NCBI RefSeq assembly: GCF_030817475.1
Contig: NZ_JAUSZJ010000002.1
Coordinates: 2,514,501-2,578,500, forward strand
DNA length: 64,000 bases
Origin: Streptomyces sp. V2I9
Lineage (GTDB): Bacteria; Actinomycetota; Actinomycetes; Streptomycetales; Streptomycetaceae
Direction of reading: 5' to 3'
Of this stretch, positions 16,821-27,524 are shown piece after piece. The notes beneath the pieces are model-generated. The model was not told the DNA's origin. It did no database searches and saw nothing but the letters and a program-made list of their open reading frames with translations. Within the stretch, counting starts at the first letter, position 1, and each line of letters opens with the position of its first letter. The position numbers and the translations under genes are program-made.

Positions 16821-17591
16821 GTGACCACCACCCCCACCGTTCACCGCGCCACCACGGTGGCCGCCCGCGCCACGGAGCTGTCGAAGGTCTACGGCGAGGG
16901 CGAGACACAGGTCGTCGCCCTGGACCGGGTGTCCGTGGACTTCCCGCAGGGGGAGTTCACCGCGATCATGGGCCCGTCCGGCTCCGGCAAGTCGACGCTG
17001 ATGCACTGCGTCGCCGGGCTCGACAGCTTCAGCAGCGGTTCGGTGCGCATCGGCGAGACCGAGCTGTCCACGCTGAAGGACAAGCAGCTCACGCAGTTGC
17101 GCCGGGACAAGATCGGCTTCATCTTCCAGGCGTTCAACCTGCTGCCGACGCTCACCGCGCTGGAGAACATCACCCTGCCGATGGACATCGCGGGCCGGAA
17201 GCCGGACGCCGCGTGGCTGCAGAAGGTGATCGACATGGTGGGGCTCTCCGACCGGCTGAAGCACCGCCCGACCGAGCTCTCCGGCGGTCAGCAGCAGCGC
17301 GTCGCCGTGGCCCGCGCCCTGGCCTCGCAGCCCGAGATCATCTTCGGTGACGAGCCGACCGGGAACCTGGACTCCCGCTCCGGCGCCGAGGTCCTCGGCT
17401 TCCTGCGCAACTCGGTGCGCGAGATGGGCCAGACCGTGGTGATGGTGACCCACGACCCGGTGGCCGCCTCCTACGCGGACCGGGTCATCTTCCTCGCCGA
17501 CGGCGCGGTCGTCGACCAGATGATCCAGCCGACCGCCGACGGGGTCCTCGACCGGATGAAGGCGTTCGACGCGAAGGGCCGCACCAGCTGA
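16821..17591 (+). CDS. ABC transporter ATPase (LolD/MacB type)
   Basis: The product is 256 aa. It carries Walker A GPSGSGKST (about 54-62), the Q-loop in IFQAFNLLPT, signature LSGGQQQRVAVARAL, Walker B IIFGDEPTGNLDSRSG and the H-loop MVTHDP. A C-terminal tail of about 25 residues (VLDRMKAFDAKGRTS) is shared almost exactly with the ATPase at 54140-54928. It pairs with the permease 123 bases downstream. This class drives MacB/FtsX-like mechanotransmission, often in lipoprotein or antimicrobial-peptide handling. The GTG is preceded by GGAG. Confidence 0.95.
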   Translation: MTTTPTVHRATTVAARATELSKVYGEGETQVVALDRVSVDFPQGEFTAIMGPSGSGKSTLMHCVAGLDSFSSGSVRIGETELSTLKDKQLTQLRRDKIGFIFQAFNLLPTLTALENITLPMDIAGRKPDAAWLQKVIDMVGLSDRLKHRPTELSGGQQQRVAVARALASQPEIIFGDEPTGNLDSRSGAEVLGFLRNSVREMGQTVVMVTHDPVAASYADRVIFLADGAVVDQMIQPTADGVLDRMKAFDAKGRTS

Positions 17592-17714
17592 CGCCGCCGG
17601 CCGGTCGCCCCGCGCAGCCCGGCCGCCGCACAGCCGACGCGTACGGCCTCCGTACCCCGCGTGCGCCCCTGCCCTCCCCTTCCGCATCTCCGGAACCCAT
17701 CCCAGGACACAGAC

Positions 17715-20249
17715 ATGTTCCGTACCGCCCTGCGCAATGTGCTCGCGCACAAGGCCAGGCTGCTGATGACCGTGCTCGCCGTCATGCTCGGCGTAGCGTT
17801 CGTCTCCGGCACCCTCGTCTTCACCGACACCCTCGGCAACGCCTTCCGCAACCAGTCCGCCAAGAGCTATGACGACGTCGCCGTCTCCGTCGAGACGTAC
17901 GCCGGCGGGCACGACGAGAAGACCCCGGGCATCGACGACGCCACCCTGGAGAAGATCCGGGGCCTGGACGGCGTGGCCTCCGCCACCGGCCGCGTCACCG
18001 GCTTCGCCGGGGTCGCCGACCCGGACGGCAAGCTGATCGGCAACGGCTGGTCCAACACCGGGGCGAACTTCGCCCCCGGCGAGGACGGCAAGGACGCGAG
18101 CTACGACTTCACCGACGGCTCGGGCCCGGCGAAGAACGGCTCGGTCGCACTCGACAAGGACACCGCCCAGAAGGGCGAGTACCGCGTCGGCGACCCGGTG
18201 CGGGTCGCCACCAACGGCCCGGTGAAGGAGTACACGCTCTCGGGGATCTTCACCACCGAGGACGGCGCGGTGAACGCGGGCGGCAGCCTCGTGCTGTTCG
18301 ACACCGCGACCGCCCAGAAGCTCTACCTGAAGCCCGGCGTCTTCCAGAACGCCACGATCTCCGCGGAGGACGGCGTCTCCGACCAGAAGCTGCTGGACGA
18401 GATCACGCCGCTGCTGCCGAAGGACGCCACCGCGCAGACCGGCAAGAAGCTGGCGGACCAGCAGGCGAAGGACATCGAGTCCGGCCTGAACAGCCTCAAC
18501 ACCATGCTGCTGGCCTTCGCGGGCATCGCCCTGTTCGTCGGCGTCTTCCTCATCGCCAACACCTTCACCATGCTGATCGCCCAGCGCACCCGTGAGCTGG
18601 CCCTGATGCGCGCCATCGGTGCCACCCGCCGCCAGATCAAGCGCTCGGTGCTGCTGGAGGCCGCCGTCGTCGGCACCCTCGCCTCGGTCATCGGCTTCGC
18701 CCTCGGTCTCGGCCTCGCCACCGGTCTGCGCTCCGCGATGGGCCTGATGGGCGGCAAGATCCCCGCCGGACCCCTGATCGTCTCGCCGACGGCCGTCGGC
18801 TCCGCCTTCGCGGTCGGCATCCTGATCACCGTGCTCGCCGCCTGGCTGCCCGCCCGCCGGGCCGCCAAGATCGCCCCGGTCGCCGCGATGAGCAGCGTCC
18901 ACGCCACCGCCACCGTCAAGTCCCTGGTCGTACGGAACTCGATCGGCGGCGTGATCGCCCTGCTCGGCTCGGCAGGCATTGTCGGCGGTGCGGCGAGCGG
19001 CGGCGCGTCCGGCCGGCAGCTGATCGCGGGCGGAGCCTTCTTCACCCTGATCGGCGTCATCATCCTGATCCCGCTGCTCTCCCGCCCGGTGATCGCCCTG
19101 GTCCGGCCGCTGCTGAAGAAGCTGTTCGGCGTCTCCGGGAAGCTGGCCTCGCAGAACGCGGTCCGCAACCCGCGCCGCACCGGAGCCACCGCATCCGCCC
19201 TGGCCATCGGGCTGACCCTGGTCACCGGCATCTCGGTGCTCGGCTTCACGCTCGGCCAGGCCATCGACAAGATGACCACGGACAACATCAAGGCCGACTA
19301 CATGGTCTCGATGGCCAGCGGCGACTCGCTCGACCCGTCGACGCTCGACGCGCTGGCGAAGGCCGACGGCGTCTCCGCCCTCTCCCCGCAGCAGGCCGTC
19401 GGGTTCGAGGTGGACGGCGAGTTCCAGTCCGCCTCCGCCGTCACCCCGGGCGACGTGGAGAAGGTCTTCTCGCTGACGACCGTGTCCGGTTCGATCGGCT
19501 CGCTGAAGGACGGCCGGGTCGCGGTCGGCACCGAGACCGCGAAGTCGAACGGCTGGAAGACCGGTGACACGCTGCCGGTGAAGTTCGAGGACGAGAAGAA
19601 GGGCGAGCTGACGATCGGGGCGCTCTACGAGGAGAACGAGTTCCTCTCGCCCTTCGTGATCCCGAAGGAGCTGGCGGACCAGCACGGCGGCTCCTCCCGG
19701 CCCGAGATCCGCGAGATCTGGATCAAGACGGACGGCGGCGCGAGCACGGCCCACGAGCAGTCCATCGTGGACGCTCTCGGCGACAACCCGGCGATGAGCG
19801 TCATGGACCGGCAGGACATCCGCGACATGTTCGGCGGCTTCGTCAACACCGCCCTGAACATCATGTACGGGCTGCTCGCCATGGCCTTGCTGATCGCGGT
19901 CCTCGGGGTCGTCAACACCCTCGCGATGTCGGTGTTCGAGCGGCAGCAGGAGATCGGCATGCTCCGCGCGATCGGTCTCGACCGGGGCCGCGTGAAGCGG
20001 ATGATCCGGCTGGAGGCCGTCGTCATCTCGGTCTTCGGCGCGGTGATCGGGGTCGGCCTGGGTGTCTTCCTCGGCTGGGCGATCGGCCGGACCCTGTCCT
20101 CGGACATCCCCGGCTATGCGCTGGTCATCCCGTGGGACCGGCTCGGCATCTTCCTCCTCCTGGCCGGCCTGGTGGGCGTCCTCGCCTCGCTGTGGCCCGC
20201 CCGCAGCGCCGCGAAGCTCAACATGCTGACGGCGATCAAGACGGAGTAG
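17715..20249 (+). CDS. MacB/FtsX-type ABC transporter permease
   Basis: The product is 844 aa. The first membrane helix (LLMTVLAVMLGVAFVSGTLVF) is followed by a large extracytoplasmic domain (about 45-255). Then come a FtsX core of three helices (LLAFAGIALFVGVFLIANTF..., RTRELALMRAIGATRRQIKR), further helices, a second extracytoplasmic domain and a second FtsX core (QEIGMLRAIGLDRGRVKRMI). This is the duplicated layout of large actinobacterial FtsX permeases. It is paralogous to 51558-54143 (same opening RNxLAHK and both RAIG loops). The substrate is unknown. Confidence 0.93.
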   Translation: MFRTALRNVLAHKARLLMTVLAVMLGVAFVSGTLVFTDTLGNAFRNQSAKSYDDVAVSVETYAGGHDEKTPGIDDATLEKIRGLDGVASATGRVTGFAGVADPDGKLIGNGWSNTGANFAPGEDGKDASYDFTDGSGPAKNGSVALDKDTAQKGEYRVGDPVRVATNGPVKEYTLSGIFTTEDGAVNAGGSLVLFDTATAQKLYLKPGVFQNATISAEDGVSDQKLLDEITPLLPKDATAQTGKKLADQQAKDIESGLNSLNTMLLAFAGIALFVGVFLIANTFTMLIAQRTRELALMRAIGATRRQIKRSVLLEAAVVGTLASVIGFALGLGLATGLRSAMGLMGGKIPAGPLIVSPTAVGSAFAVGILITVLAAWLPARRAAKIAPVAAMSSVHATATVKSLVVRNSIGGVIALLGSAGIVGGAASGGASGRQLIAGGAFFTLIGVIILIPLLSRPVIALVRPLLKKLFGVSGKLASQNAVRNPRRTGATASALAIGLTLVTGISVLGFTLGQAIDKMTTDNIKADYMVSMASGDSLDPSTLDALAKADGVSALSPQQAVGFEVDGEFQSASAVTPGDVEKVFSLTTVSGSIGSLKDGRVAVGTETAKSNGWKTGDTLPVKFEDEKKGELTIGALYEENEFLSPFVIPKELADQHGGSSRPEIREIWIKTDGGASTAHEQSIVDALGDNPAMSVMDRQDIRDMFGGFVNTALNIMYGLLAMALLIAVLGVVNTLAMSVFERQQEIGMLRAIGLDRGRVKRMIRLEAVVISVFGAVIGVGLGVFLGWAIGRTLSSDIPGYALVIPWDRLGIFLLLAGLVGVLASLWPARSAAKLNMLTAIKTE

Positions 20250-20282
20250 TCCGGGCCCGGCAGGGCCGGGACTCGGGGACGA

Positions 20283-20324
20283 CGAGGGGCCGGTGCACCG
20301 CGGAAGCGGTGCGCCGGCCCCTCG
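20283..20324. terminator. Bidirectional terminator between the ABC permease and CFAS genes
   Basis: CGAGGGGCCGG (20283-20293) and GCACCGC (20295-20301) pair with GCGGTGC (20306-20312) and CCGGCCCCTCG (20314-20324) across one T-G wobble. The stem is 19 base pairs closed by GGAA. Confidence 0.85.
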
Positions 20325-20358
20325 CCCGTGTCCGGGCGCGTACGGGCAGGCGTACGGG

Positions 20359-21666
20359 TCAGGCCCCGCTGCCCCCGGCGGACTCCGTCCAGGTGCGGGC
20401 GCGCAGCGGCATCCGGGAGGCGCCGCCGTCCAGCGGGCGCACCGCGAGGATCTGGTTGACGCCGATCTGGTGGTGTTCGAAGGAGAGCGCGGAGGCGGCC
20501 ATGTACAGCCGCCAGACCCGCGCCCGGCCCGGCGAGGTGGCGCGTACCGCCTGCTCCCAGTGCTGCTCCAGGTTGGCCACCCAGCGGCGCAGGGTCAGCG
20601 CGTAGTGCTCGCGCAGCGCCTCGACGTCCCTCGCCTCGAACCCGGCCTCCTCCAGGAGGGTCAGGGTGCGGCCGAGCGGGGCCAGTTCCCCGTCGGGGAA
20701 GACGTAGGCGTCGATGAACGCGTCGATGCGGTAGGCGTCCTCGTCCCTCTCGGGGCGGCGGGCGATCTGGTGGTTCAGGAGGCGGCCGCCGGGCTTCAGG
20801 AGCGCGTACAGGTCGTCGGCGTACTCCCGGTAGCGGACGGAGCCGACGTGCTCGGCCATGCCGATCGAGGAGATCGCGTCGTACGGTCCGTCGTGGACGT
20901 CCCGGTAGTCCTGGACGCGGATCTCCACACGGTCGGTCAGGCCCGCGTCGGCGACGCGCTTGCGGGCCAGGGCAGCCTGCTCCCGCGAGAGGGTGATGCC
21001 GGTGACCCGCGCCCCGTGGTGACGGGCGGCGTGGATGGCCATCGAGCCCCAGCCGCAGCCGACGTCCAGGAGCCGGTCGCCCTCCTGGAGGGCGAGCTTG
21101 CGGCAGACGAGGTCGAGCTTGTCGCGCTGGGCTTCCTCCAAGGTCCCGCCGTCCTGCCAGTAGGCGCAGGAGTAGACCAGGGAGGGGCCGAGGACCAGGG
21201 CGTAGAAGTCGTTGCCGACGTCGTAGTGGTGGCTGATGGCCTGTCGGTCCCGGTGCCGGGTGTGCAGCGGCCCGGAGCGGCGGCGCACCTCCTCGGCGGG
21301 CGGAGCGGGCGGCGGCCAGGGGCCCGCGAGCCGGAGGAGACCACGGGCGAAGGCGCGCGCCCGCGGGTCGCGCACCGGGTGGACGGAGTCGTCCGCGTCA
21401 CGCTCCCAGAGCAACCCCGCCAGGCGGCCGAGCGCCTCGTACAGATCGCCCTCGACGTCGATCTCTCCGGCCACCCAGGCGCGGGCCAGGCCCAGTTCGC
21501 CCGGCTTCCACAGGAGCCGTCGCAGGGCGCGGCGACGGCGGATCACCAGGACCGGGGCGTCGGGCGGACCCGACTCGCTGCCGTCCCAGGCGCGGATGCG
21601 GACCGGCAGGGGCTGTGAGAGCAACTCTTCGGCGAGAGCGGTCAGCCGCGACGCGGCGTCTGCCAT
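20359..21666 (-). CDS. Cyclopropane-fatty-acyl-phospholipid synthase family SAM methyltransferase
   Basis: The product is 435 aa. Residues about 130-420 are the CFAS domain: AISHHYDVGNDFYALVLG, SAM motif LLDVGCGWGSMAIHA, and MAEHVG. The N-terminal 125 residues carry the substrate-binding part seen in the longer family members. It methylates or cyclopropanates unsaturated acyl chains of phospholipids. The ATG at 21666 has GGAGGT 7 bases upstream. It follows ndh in the same direction, but the strong hairpin at 21894-21937 makes separate transcription likely. Confidence 0.92.
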   Translation of the reverse strand: MADAASRLTALAEELLSQPLPVRIRAWDGSESGPPDAPVLVIRRRRALRRLLWKPGELGLARAWVAGEIDVEGDLYEALGRLAGLLWERDADDSVHPVRDPRARAFARGLLRLAGPWPPPAPPAEEVRRRSGPLHTRHRDRQAISHHYDVGNDFYALVLGPSLVYSCAYWQDGGTLEEAQRDKLDLVCRKLALQEGDRLLDVGCGWGSMAIHAARHHGARVTGITLSREQAALARKRVADAGLTDRVEIRVQDYRDVHDGPYDAISSIGMAEHVGSVRYREYADDLYALLKPGGRLLNHQIARRPERDEDAYRIDAFIDAYVFPDGELAPLGRTLTLLEEAGFEARDVEALREHYALTLRRWVANLEQHWEQAVRATSPGRARVWRLYMAASALSFEHHQIGVNQILAVRPLDGGASRMPLRARTWTESAGGSGA

Positions 21667-21893
21667 GGCGCACACCTCCGTGGTGTTTCCCCGACAAGCA
21701 CAACAGGCACAGGCGAACGGACATGCTCGTGGCCCCGCCGCGACACCCGGTGCCGGAGGCGAGGCACACCCGCGTCAACTGTCCCCGCACTCCCCGTCAT
21801 CCCGCTACCGGGCAATGAGACGGCAAAGCGTGTGTCCGCGCCATCCGTGCGGCCGGGAAGAGGCCCTGACGTACCGTCCCCTCCCCGGAAACG

Positions 21894-21937
21894 CCGAAGG
21901 GGCCGTCCGCACCACGGATGGCGGACGGCCCCTTCGG
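21894..21937 (-). terminator. Strong hairpin after ndh
   Basis: A perfect 17-base-pair stem (21894-21910 with 21921-21937, core GGGGCCGTCCGC) with a 10-base loop lies about 45 bases beyond the ndh stop. The 313-base gap 21667-21979 otherwise holds the CFAS upstream region, in which I see no clear operator. Confidence 0.8.
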
Positions 21938-21979
21938 GCGTCGTACGGAGCGCTCCTCGCGGAGCGGATCACCGGAGGG

Positions 21980-23365
21980 TCAGGAGGCCTTGGCCTTCTC
22001 GCCCTCGGTCTTGGCGGCGGCCGGAGCCGGGGCCGGCTTGGCGGCCTCGTAGAACTCCTCGCGCGGCGTCTCCATGGCGCCGAGCGAGACGACCTCGCGC
22101 TTGAGGAACATCGCCAGCGTCCAGTCGGCGAAGATCCGGATCTTGCGGTTCCAGGTCGGCATCGCCATGCCGTGGTAGCCGCGGTGCATGTACCAGGCGA
22201 GACGGCCCTTGAGCTTGATCTTCACCTTGCCCATGACGATCATCGCTACGCCCTTGTGCAGGCCGAGACCGGCGACCGCACCCTTGTTGGCGTGGCTGTA
22301 CTCCTTCTGCGGGAAGCCCCGCATGCCGGAGATCACGTTGTCGCCGAGGACCTTCGCCTGACGCAGCGCGTGCTGGGCGTTGGGCGGGCACCAGGCGTTC
22401 GGGTTGCCGGCGCGGCGGCCGACCATGTCCGGCACCTGGGCGTTGTCGCCCGCGGCCCAGATGTAGTCGGTGCCCTGCACCTGGAGCTTCTCGGAGGTGT
22501 CCACGTGGCCGCGGGGGCCGAGCGGCAGGCCGAAGCGGGCCAGCGCCGGGTTCGGCTTCACACCGGCGGTCCACACGATGGTGCTGGAGTCGACCTCCAG
22601 GCCGTTCTTGAGGACCACGTGGCCGTCGACGCAGGAGTCCATCGAGGTGGAGAGGTAGATCTCCACACCGCGGCTCTCCAGGTGCTCCTTGCCGTAGGCG
22701 CCCAGCTTCGGGCCGACCTCGGGAAGGATCTTGTCGGCGGCGTCGACCAGGATGAAGCGCATGTCCTCGCGCTTCACGTTGGTGTAGTACTTGGCCGCGT
22801 CGCGGGCCATGTCCTCCACCTCGCCGATGGTCTCCGCGCCGGCGAAGCCGCCGCCCACGAAGACGAACGTCAGCGCCTTGCGGCGGACGTCCTCGTCGGT
22901 CGTGGAGTCGGCCTTGTCCAGCTGCTCCAGGACGTGGTTGCGCAGGCCGATGGACTCCTCGATGCCCTTCATGCCGATGCCCTGCTCGGCGAGGCCGGGG
23001 ATCGGGAAGGTACGGGAGACCGCGCCCATCGCGATGACCAGGTAGTCGAAGGGCAGCTCGTAGGCCTCGCCGACGAGCGGCGCGACCGTGGCGACCTTGC
23101 GGTCCTGGTCGATGGTCGTGACCCGACCGGTGAGAACCTCAGCCTTGGGCAGCACGCGTCGCAGCGGGACGACGACATGCCGAGGCGAGATGCTGCCGGC
23201 GGCAGCTTCGGGGAGGAAGGGCTGGTACGTCATGTACGACCGCGGGTCGACGACCGTGACGGTCGCCTCTCCGTATCGCATCTTCTTCAGAATGCGACGA
23301 GCTGCGTACAGGCCTACGTACCCACCGCCTACAACGAGGATCCTGGGACGCTCCGTGGTGCTCAT
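21980..23365 (-). CDS. ndh: NADH dehydrogenase, type II (NDH-2)
   Basis: The product is 461 aa. Two Rossmann folds are visible: the FAD site ILVVGGGYVGLYAA (residues 9-22) and the NADH site TFVFVGGGFAGAETIGE (about 165-181). The second FAD motif IWAAGDNAQVPD lies near residue 305. The C-terminus has the amphipathic membrane-binding region (AWYMHRGYHGMAMPTWNRK) and an Ala/Pro/Lys-rich tail. It oxidises NADH and reduces menaquinone without pumping protons. Two Rex-like operators upstream suggest control by the NADH/NAD+ ratio. A -10-like GATACT (minus strand, 23376-23381) close to the ATG could give a nearly leaderless mRNA. Confidence 0.93.
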   Translation of the reverse strand: MSTTERPRILVVGGGYVGLYAARRILKKMRYGEATVTVVDPRSYMTYQPFLPEAAAGSISPRHVVVPLRRVLPKAEVLTGRVTTIDQDRKVATVAPLVGEAYELPFDYLVIAMGAVSRTFPIPGLAEQGIGMKGIEESIGLRNHVLEQLDKADSTTDEDVRRKALTFVFVGGGFAGAETIGEVEDMARDAAKYYTNVKREDMRFILVDAADKILPEVGPKLGAYGKEHLESRGVEIYLSTSMDSCVDGHVVLKNGLEVDSSTIVWTAGVKPNPALARFGLPLGPRGHVDTSEKLQVQGTDYIWAAGDNAQVPDMVGRRAGNPNAWCPPNAQHALRQAKVLGDNVISGMRGFPQKEYSHANKGAVAGLGLHKGVAMIVMGKVKIKLKGRLAWYMHRGYHGMAMPTWNRKIRIFADWTLAMFLKREVVSLGAMETPREEFYEAAKPAPAPAAAKTEGEKAKAS

Positions 23366-23399
23366 GCCATCGAGTATCCACCCCTCCCGAGGGGGGTGC

Positions 23400-23417
23400 T
23401 CGTGAGCCCCTTCACAA
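23400..23417. promoter_or_regulatory. Putative Rex operator, proximal, upstream of ndh
   Basis: On the minus strand this reads TTGTGAAGGGGCTCACGA, against the Rex consensus TTGTGAA-N4-TTCACAA. The first half is perfect and the second matches 5 of 7. It is 35 bases before the ndh start codon. Confidence 0.6.
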
Positions 23418-23672
23418 GGATTGACCGGCCCTCTGCTACACTTCGCCGCCCACGTGACCCAGGTCATGGTTGACCGAGGGAACCAGAACACCCCCGGAAA
23501 CGTTGTGCACCGCCTGTGAGCTGGCCCTTGACCCTTCCGGCAGGGTGAACCACGGGCCCTCCGGACACGGGCGGGACGCCCTCGGAGCGGGCGCGCCGCA
23601 CCCTCGCACGGGCCCCGACACCCCCCACAGGACCCCGAACGGCCCCCACGGCGACCAACCGGACCCGATTCC

Positions 23673-23690
23673 TTGTGAAGAAGTTCACGA
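23673..23690. promoter_or_regulatory. Putative Rex operator, distal, upstream of ndh
   Basis: TTGTGAAGAAGTTCACGA matches the Rex consensus TTGTGAA-N4-TTCACAA at 13 of 14 fixed bases. It is about 310 bases before ndh, on the ndh side of the ppx terminator. No other gene lies in the 465-base gap 23366-23830. Confidence 0.65.
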
Positions 23691-23710
23691 ACTTTCTCGC
23701 CCCACCCCAC

Positions 23711-23748
23711 CGATTCGCCCCCCGGAGGGGCCTCCGGGGGGCGAATCG
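23711..23748. terminator. Perfect 18+18 palindrome downstream of ppx
   Basis: Bases 23711-23728 and 23731-23748 are exact complements (core CGCCCCCCGGAGG) with only GG between them. It lies about 85 bases beyond the ppx stop and should terminate the eno-divIC-DUF501-ppx transcript. Confidence 0.75.
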
Positions 23749-23830
23749 AAGCTCAACGGTGCAGGTGACACCCCGATCGAGCGGGCGGCGGGTGCGGTAC
23801 ACCGTGCCGCGCGCCCGCGGGCCCTTCGCC

Positions 23831-24772
23831 CTACGCGGCGCTCCAGGCGATCCCGTCGAGGATGTCGTGTTCGCTGACGACGACCTCGTGGGCGCCCGTC
23901 CGCTCCATCACCGCGAGCAGGATCAGCGCTCCCGCGCCGATCACGTCGACCCGGCCGGGGTGCATCACGGGGATCGCGGCGCGTTCCTCGTGGGTGGAGC
24001 GGAGCAGGTGCTCGGTGATGGCGCGGACCTGGCCGCGGGTGATCCGGGAGTGGTGGATGGCCCCGGAGTCGTACGCCTCCAGCTCCAGCGCGATCCCGGC
24101 GACCGTGGTGACGGTGCCCGCCAGACCGACCAGGGTGCCGGCCCCGGTGAGCGGAACGGTCCGCTCGGCCAGGTCGAGGGCGGCGTCCACGTCGGCGCGG
24201 ATCGCGGCGGTCCGCTCGTGGCTGGGCGGGTCCACGACGGCCCCGTCCGCGACGAGGTGACGCTCCGTCATCCGTACGCAGCCGATGTCCACGGACCGGG
24301 CCGCCTCCACCCGGTCGGAGCCGAGGACGAACTCGGTGGAGCCGCCGCCGATGTCCACGACCAGGTACGGCTTCGCCAGGTCGTCGCGGCCGGCCAGCTC
24401 CTTGGTGGCCCCGTCGAAGGAGAGCTGGGCCTCCTGGTCGCCGGTGATCACCTCGGGCTCGACGCCCAGGATGTCCCGCACCCCGGCCACGAACTCGGCG
24501 CTGTTCTCGGCGTCGCGTGAGGCGGAGGTGGCGACGAACCGGACGCGCTCCGCGCCCAGTTCCCCGATCGCGGCGGCGTACTCGCGGCAGGCCGCGAACG
24601 TCCGCTCCAGCGCCTCGGGGGCGAGCCGGCCGGTCCGGTCGACGCCCTGGCCGAGGCGGACGATCGTCATCCGCCGGTCCAGTTCGGTGAAGGAGCCGGT
24701 GGCGGGGTCCACGTCGGCGACGAGGAGCCGGATGGAGTTGGTGCCGCAGTCGATCGCGGCGACCCGCGTCAC
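23831..24772 (-). CDS. ppx: Ppx/GppA-family exopolyphosphatase
   Basis: The product is 313 aa, an ASKHA-fold phosphatase of the short, single-domain actinobacterial type. The N-terminal phosphate loop is AAIDCGTNSIRLLV (5-18), the acid/base region ATSASRDAEN follows, and the second phosphate loop is VVDIGGGSTEF (about 142-152). It should hydrolyse polyphosphate or (p)ppGpp-type substrates. The GTG start overlaps the DUF501 stop (GTGA). It is last in the eno-divIC-DUF501-ppx operon. Confidence 0.92.
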   Translation of the reverse strand: MTRVAAIDCGTNSIRLLVADVDPATGSFTELDRRMTIVRLGQGVDRTGRLAPEALERTFAACREYAAAIGELGAERVRFVATSASRDAENSAEFVAGVRDILGVEPEVITGDQEAQLSFDGATKELAGRDDLAKPYLVVDIGGGSTEFVLGSDRVEAARSVDIGCVRMTERHLVADGAVVDPPSHERTAAIRADVDAALDLAERTVPLTGAGTLVGLAGTVTTVAGIALELEAYDSGAIHHSRITRGQVRAITEHLLRSTHEERAAIPVMHPGRVDVIGAGALILLAVMERTGAHEVVVSEHDILDGIAWSAA

Positions 24773-25386
24773 GCGCCCTGCCCGTCGGCGGCCGGGCCGT
24801 CGAGCGGACGGAAGGCGGCATAGCCGTCACCGTCGCCGTCCACCGTCCAGCCGTCCTCCTCGCTCGGCGGCGTGCACGGCGTCACGCAGGGGCCCTTGGC
24901 CCACCACTCGGGCAGCATAGCGATGGCCTCGTCGCCCAGCGGGTTCACGCCGGGTCCGGCGGCCAGCGAGTGGCCGACCAGGACGTGCAGGCACTTCACC
25001 CGGTCCGGCATGCCGCCCGCGCTGGGGAAGCCCTCCAGGACCTCGATGGCGTCACGGCGGGCGATGTAGTCCTCGTGCGCGGCCCGGTACGCCTCGGCCA
25101 GCTCCGGGTCGGTCCCCAGACGGGCCGTCATCTCCTTCATGACCCCGTTGGCCTCCAGCGTGCCGATCGCCGAGGCCGCCCGGGGGCACGTCAGGTAGAA
25201 CGTCGTCGGGAACGGCGTGCCGTCCTCCAGACGCGGCTGGGTCTCCACCACGTCCGGATTGCCGCACGGGCAGCGGTGCGCGATGGCGCGCAGGCCGCGC
25301 GGCGGACGCCCGAGCTGCTGCTCGAACGCGGCGATGTCCGCGTCGGTGGGCTGGGTGGACTCGGTCTGCGGAGGGGGCGTTTCCAT
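24769..25386 (-). CDS. DUF501 family protein
   Basis: The product is 205 aa. It shows conserved family features including AIAHRCPCGNPDVVETQPRL, with a closely spaced Cys pair, FYLTCPRA, and KCLHVLVGHSLAAG. The function is unknown; the family sits reproducibly between divIC and ppx in actinobacteria. It is 68 bases downstream of divIC and overlaps ppx by 4 bases. Confidence 0.9.
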   Translation of the reverse strand: METPPPQTESTQPTDADIAAFEQQLGRPPRGLRAIAHRCPCGNPDVVETQPRLEDGTPFPTTFYLTCPRAASAIGTLEANGVMKEMTARLGTDPELAEAYRAAHEDYIARRDAIEVLEGFPSAGGMPDRVKCLHVLVGHSLAAGPGVNPLGDEAIAMLPEWWAKGPCVTPCTPPSEEDGWTVDGDGDGYAAFRPLDGPAADGQGA

Positions 25387-25454
25387 GCCTGCCTTGGTTC
25401 TGCTCGGAAGCTGTGGAGGTGGACGTACGGGAGTGGCCGTACGGGATCGGTCGG

Positions 25455-25925
25455 TCAGTCGCGGTCGGCGCTGTCCACGCCGTCCCAGAGATTGGAGTGC
25501 CAGGGACGGTCGTTCGCGCCGGGTTCGCCGCGGGAGTCCTTCGCCGCGTCGGGGTCGGCCACGGTGTAGCCGATCTCCCCGGGGAGTACGTAATGGAGGT
25601 GCTGGCGGGCGAGCCGCATGATGTACGCGTCGTCCTGGAGCCGCGCCTTCTCGTCCCGCAGCTCCTCGGTGCGCCGCTGCGCCTCCTGCGAGAGCCGCTC
25701 CTGTTCGGCGATCTCGTCACGCTGGGAGACGTACTGCCGCATCGGGTAGGCGAGCGCCACCACCAGGGAGCAGACGACCAGCGCGAGGAACGCGGCCCGG
25801 CCGGTGAGCCGGGAGCGGCGGTCCTGGCGGCGGCTCTGCGACCGGTACACGCGGGCCGCGGTCTGCTCGCCCAGCAGCCGCAGCCTGGTAGAGGTGGAGA
25901 ACCGGTCGCGGTCCTTCCCGGCCAT
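25455..25925 (-). CDS. divIC: Septum formation initiator, DivIC/FtsB family
   Basis: The product is 156 aa. A basic cytoplasmic tail of about 43 residues precedes one transmembrane helix (44-62) and an extracytoplasmic coiled coil (about 66-105, QRDEIAEQERLSQEAQRRTE). A C-terminal region with DDAYIMRLARQHLHYVLPGE is typical of the family. It belongs to the divisome with FtsL/FtsQ. The ATG at 25925 has GGGAGG upstream; a GTG at 25949 is possible but less supported. Confidence 0.9.
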   Translation of the reverse strand: MAGKDRDRFSTSTRLRLLGEQTAARVYRSQSRRQDRRSRLTGRAAFLALVVCSLVVALAYPMRQYVSQRDEIAEQERLSQEAQRRTEELRDEKARLQDDAYIMRLARQHLHYVLPGEIGYTVADPDAAKDSRGEPGANDRPWHSNLWDGVDSADRD

Positions 25926-26018
25926 GTCTCCCGCCTCCCCGTTACGCACGTCCGTCCCCGCACACGGTACGGGACCGGGTGCGGGGACGGGCGGAGGCTA
26001 CCGTCCTACGGCGACGGG

Positions 26019-27449
<1,431 letters not shown>

Positions 27450-27524
27450 CTAGAAATCTACCGAGCGGTAACCACAAGAGGTGAACGCGGCCGCGCTCAT
27501 CCGCTCTCCCGCTCCCACGAAGAA

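Noticed and set aside
16677..19754. 1025-codon open frame on the minus strand opposite the first ABC operon
   Set aside because: Same shadow effect; the plus-strand frame has intact ABC motifs and a ribosome-binding site.
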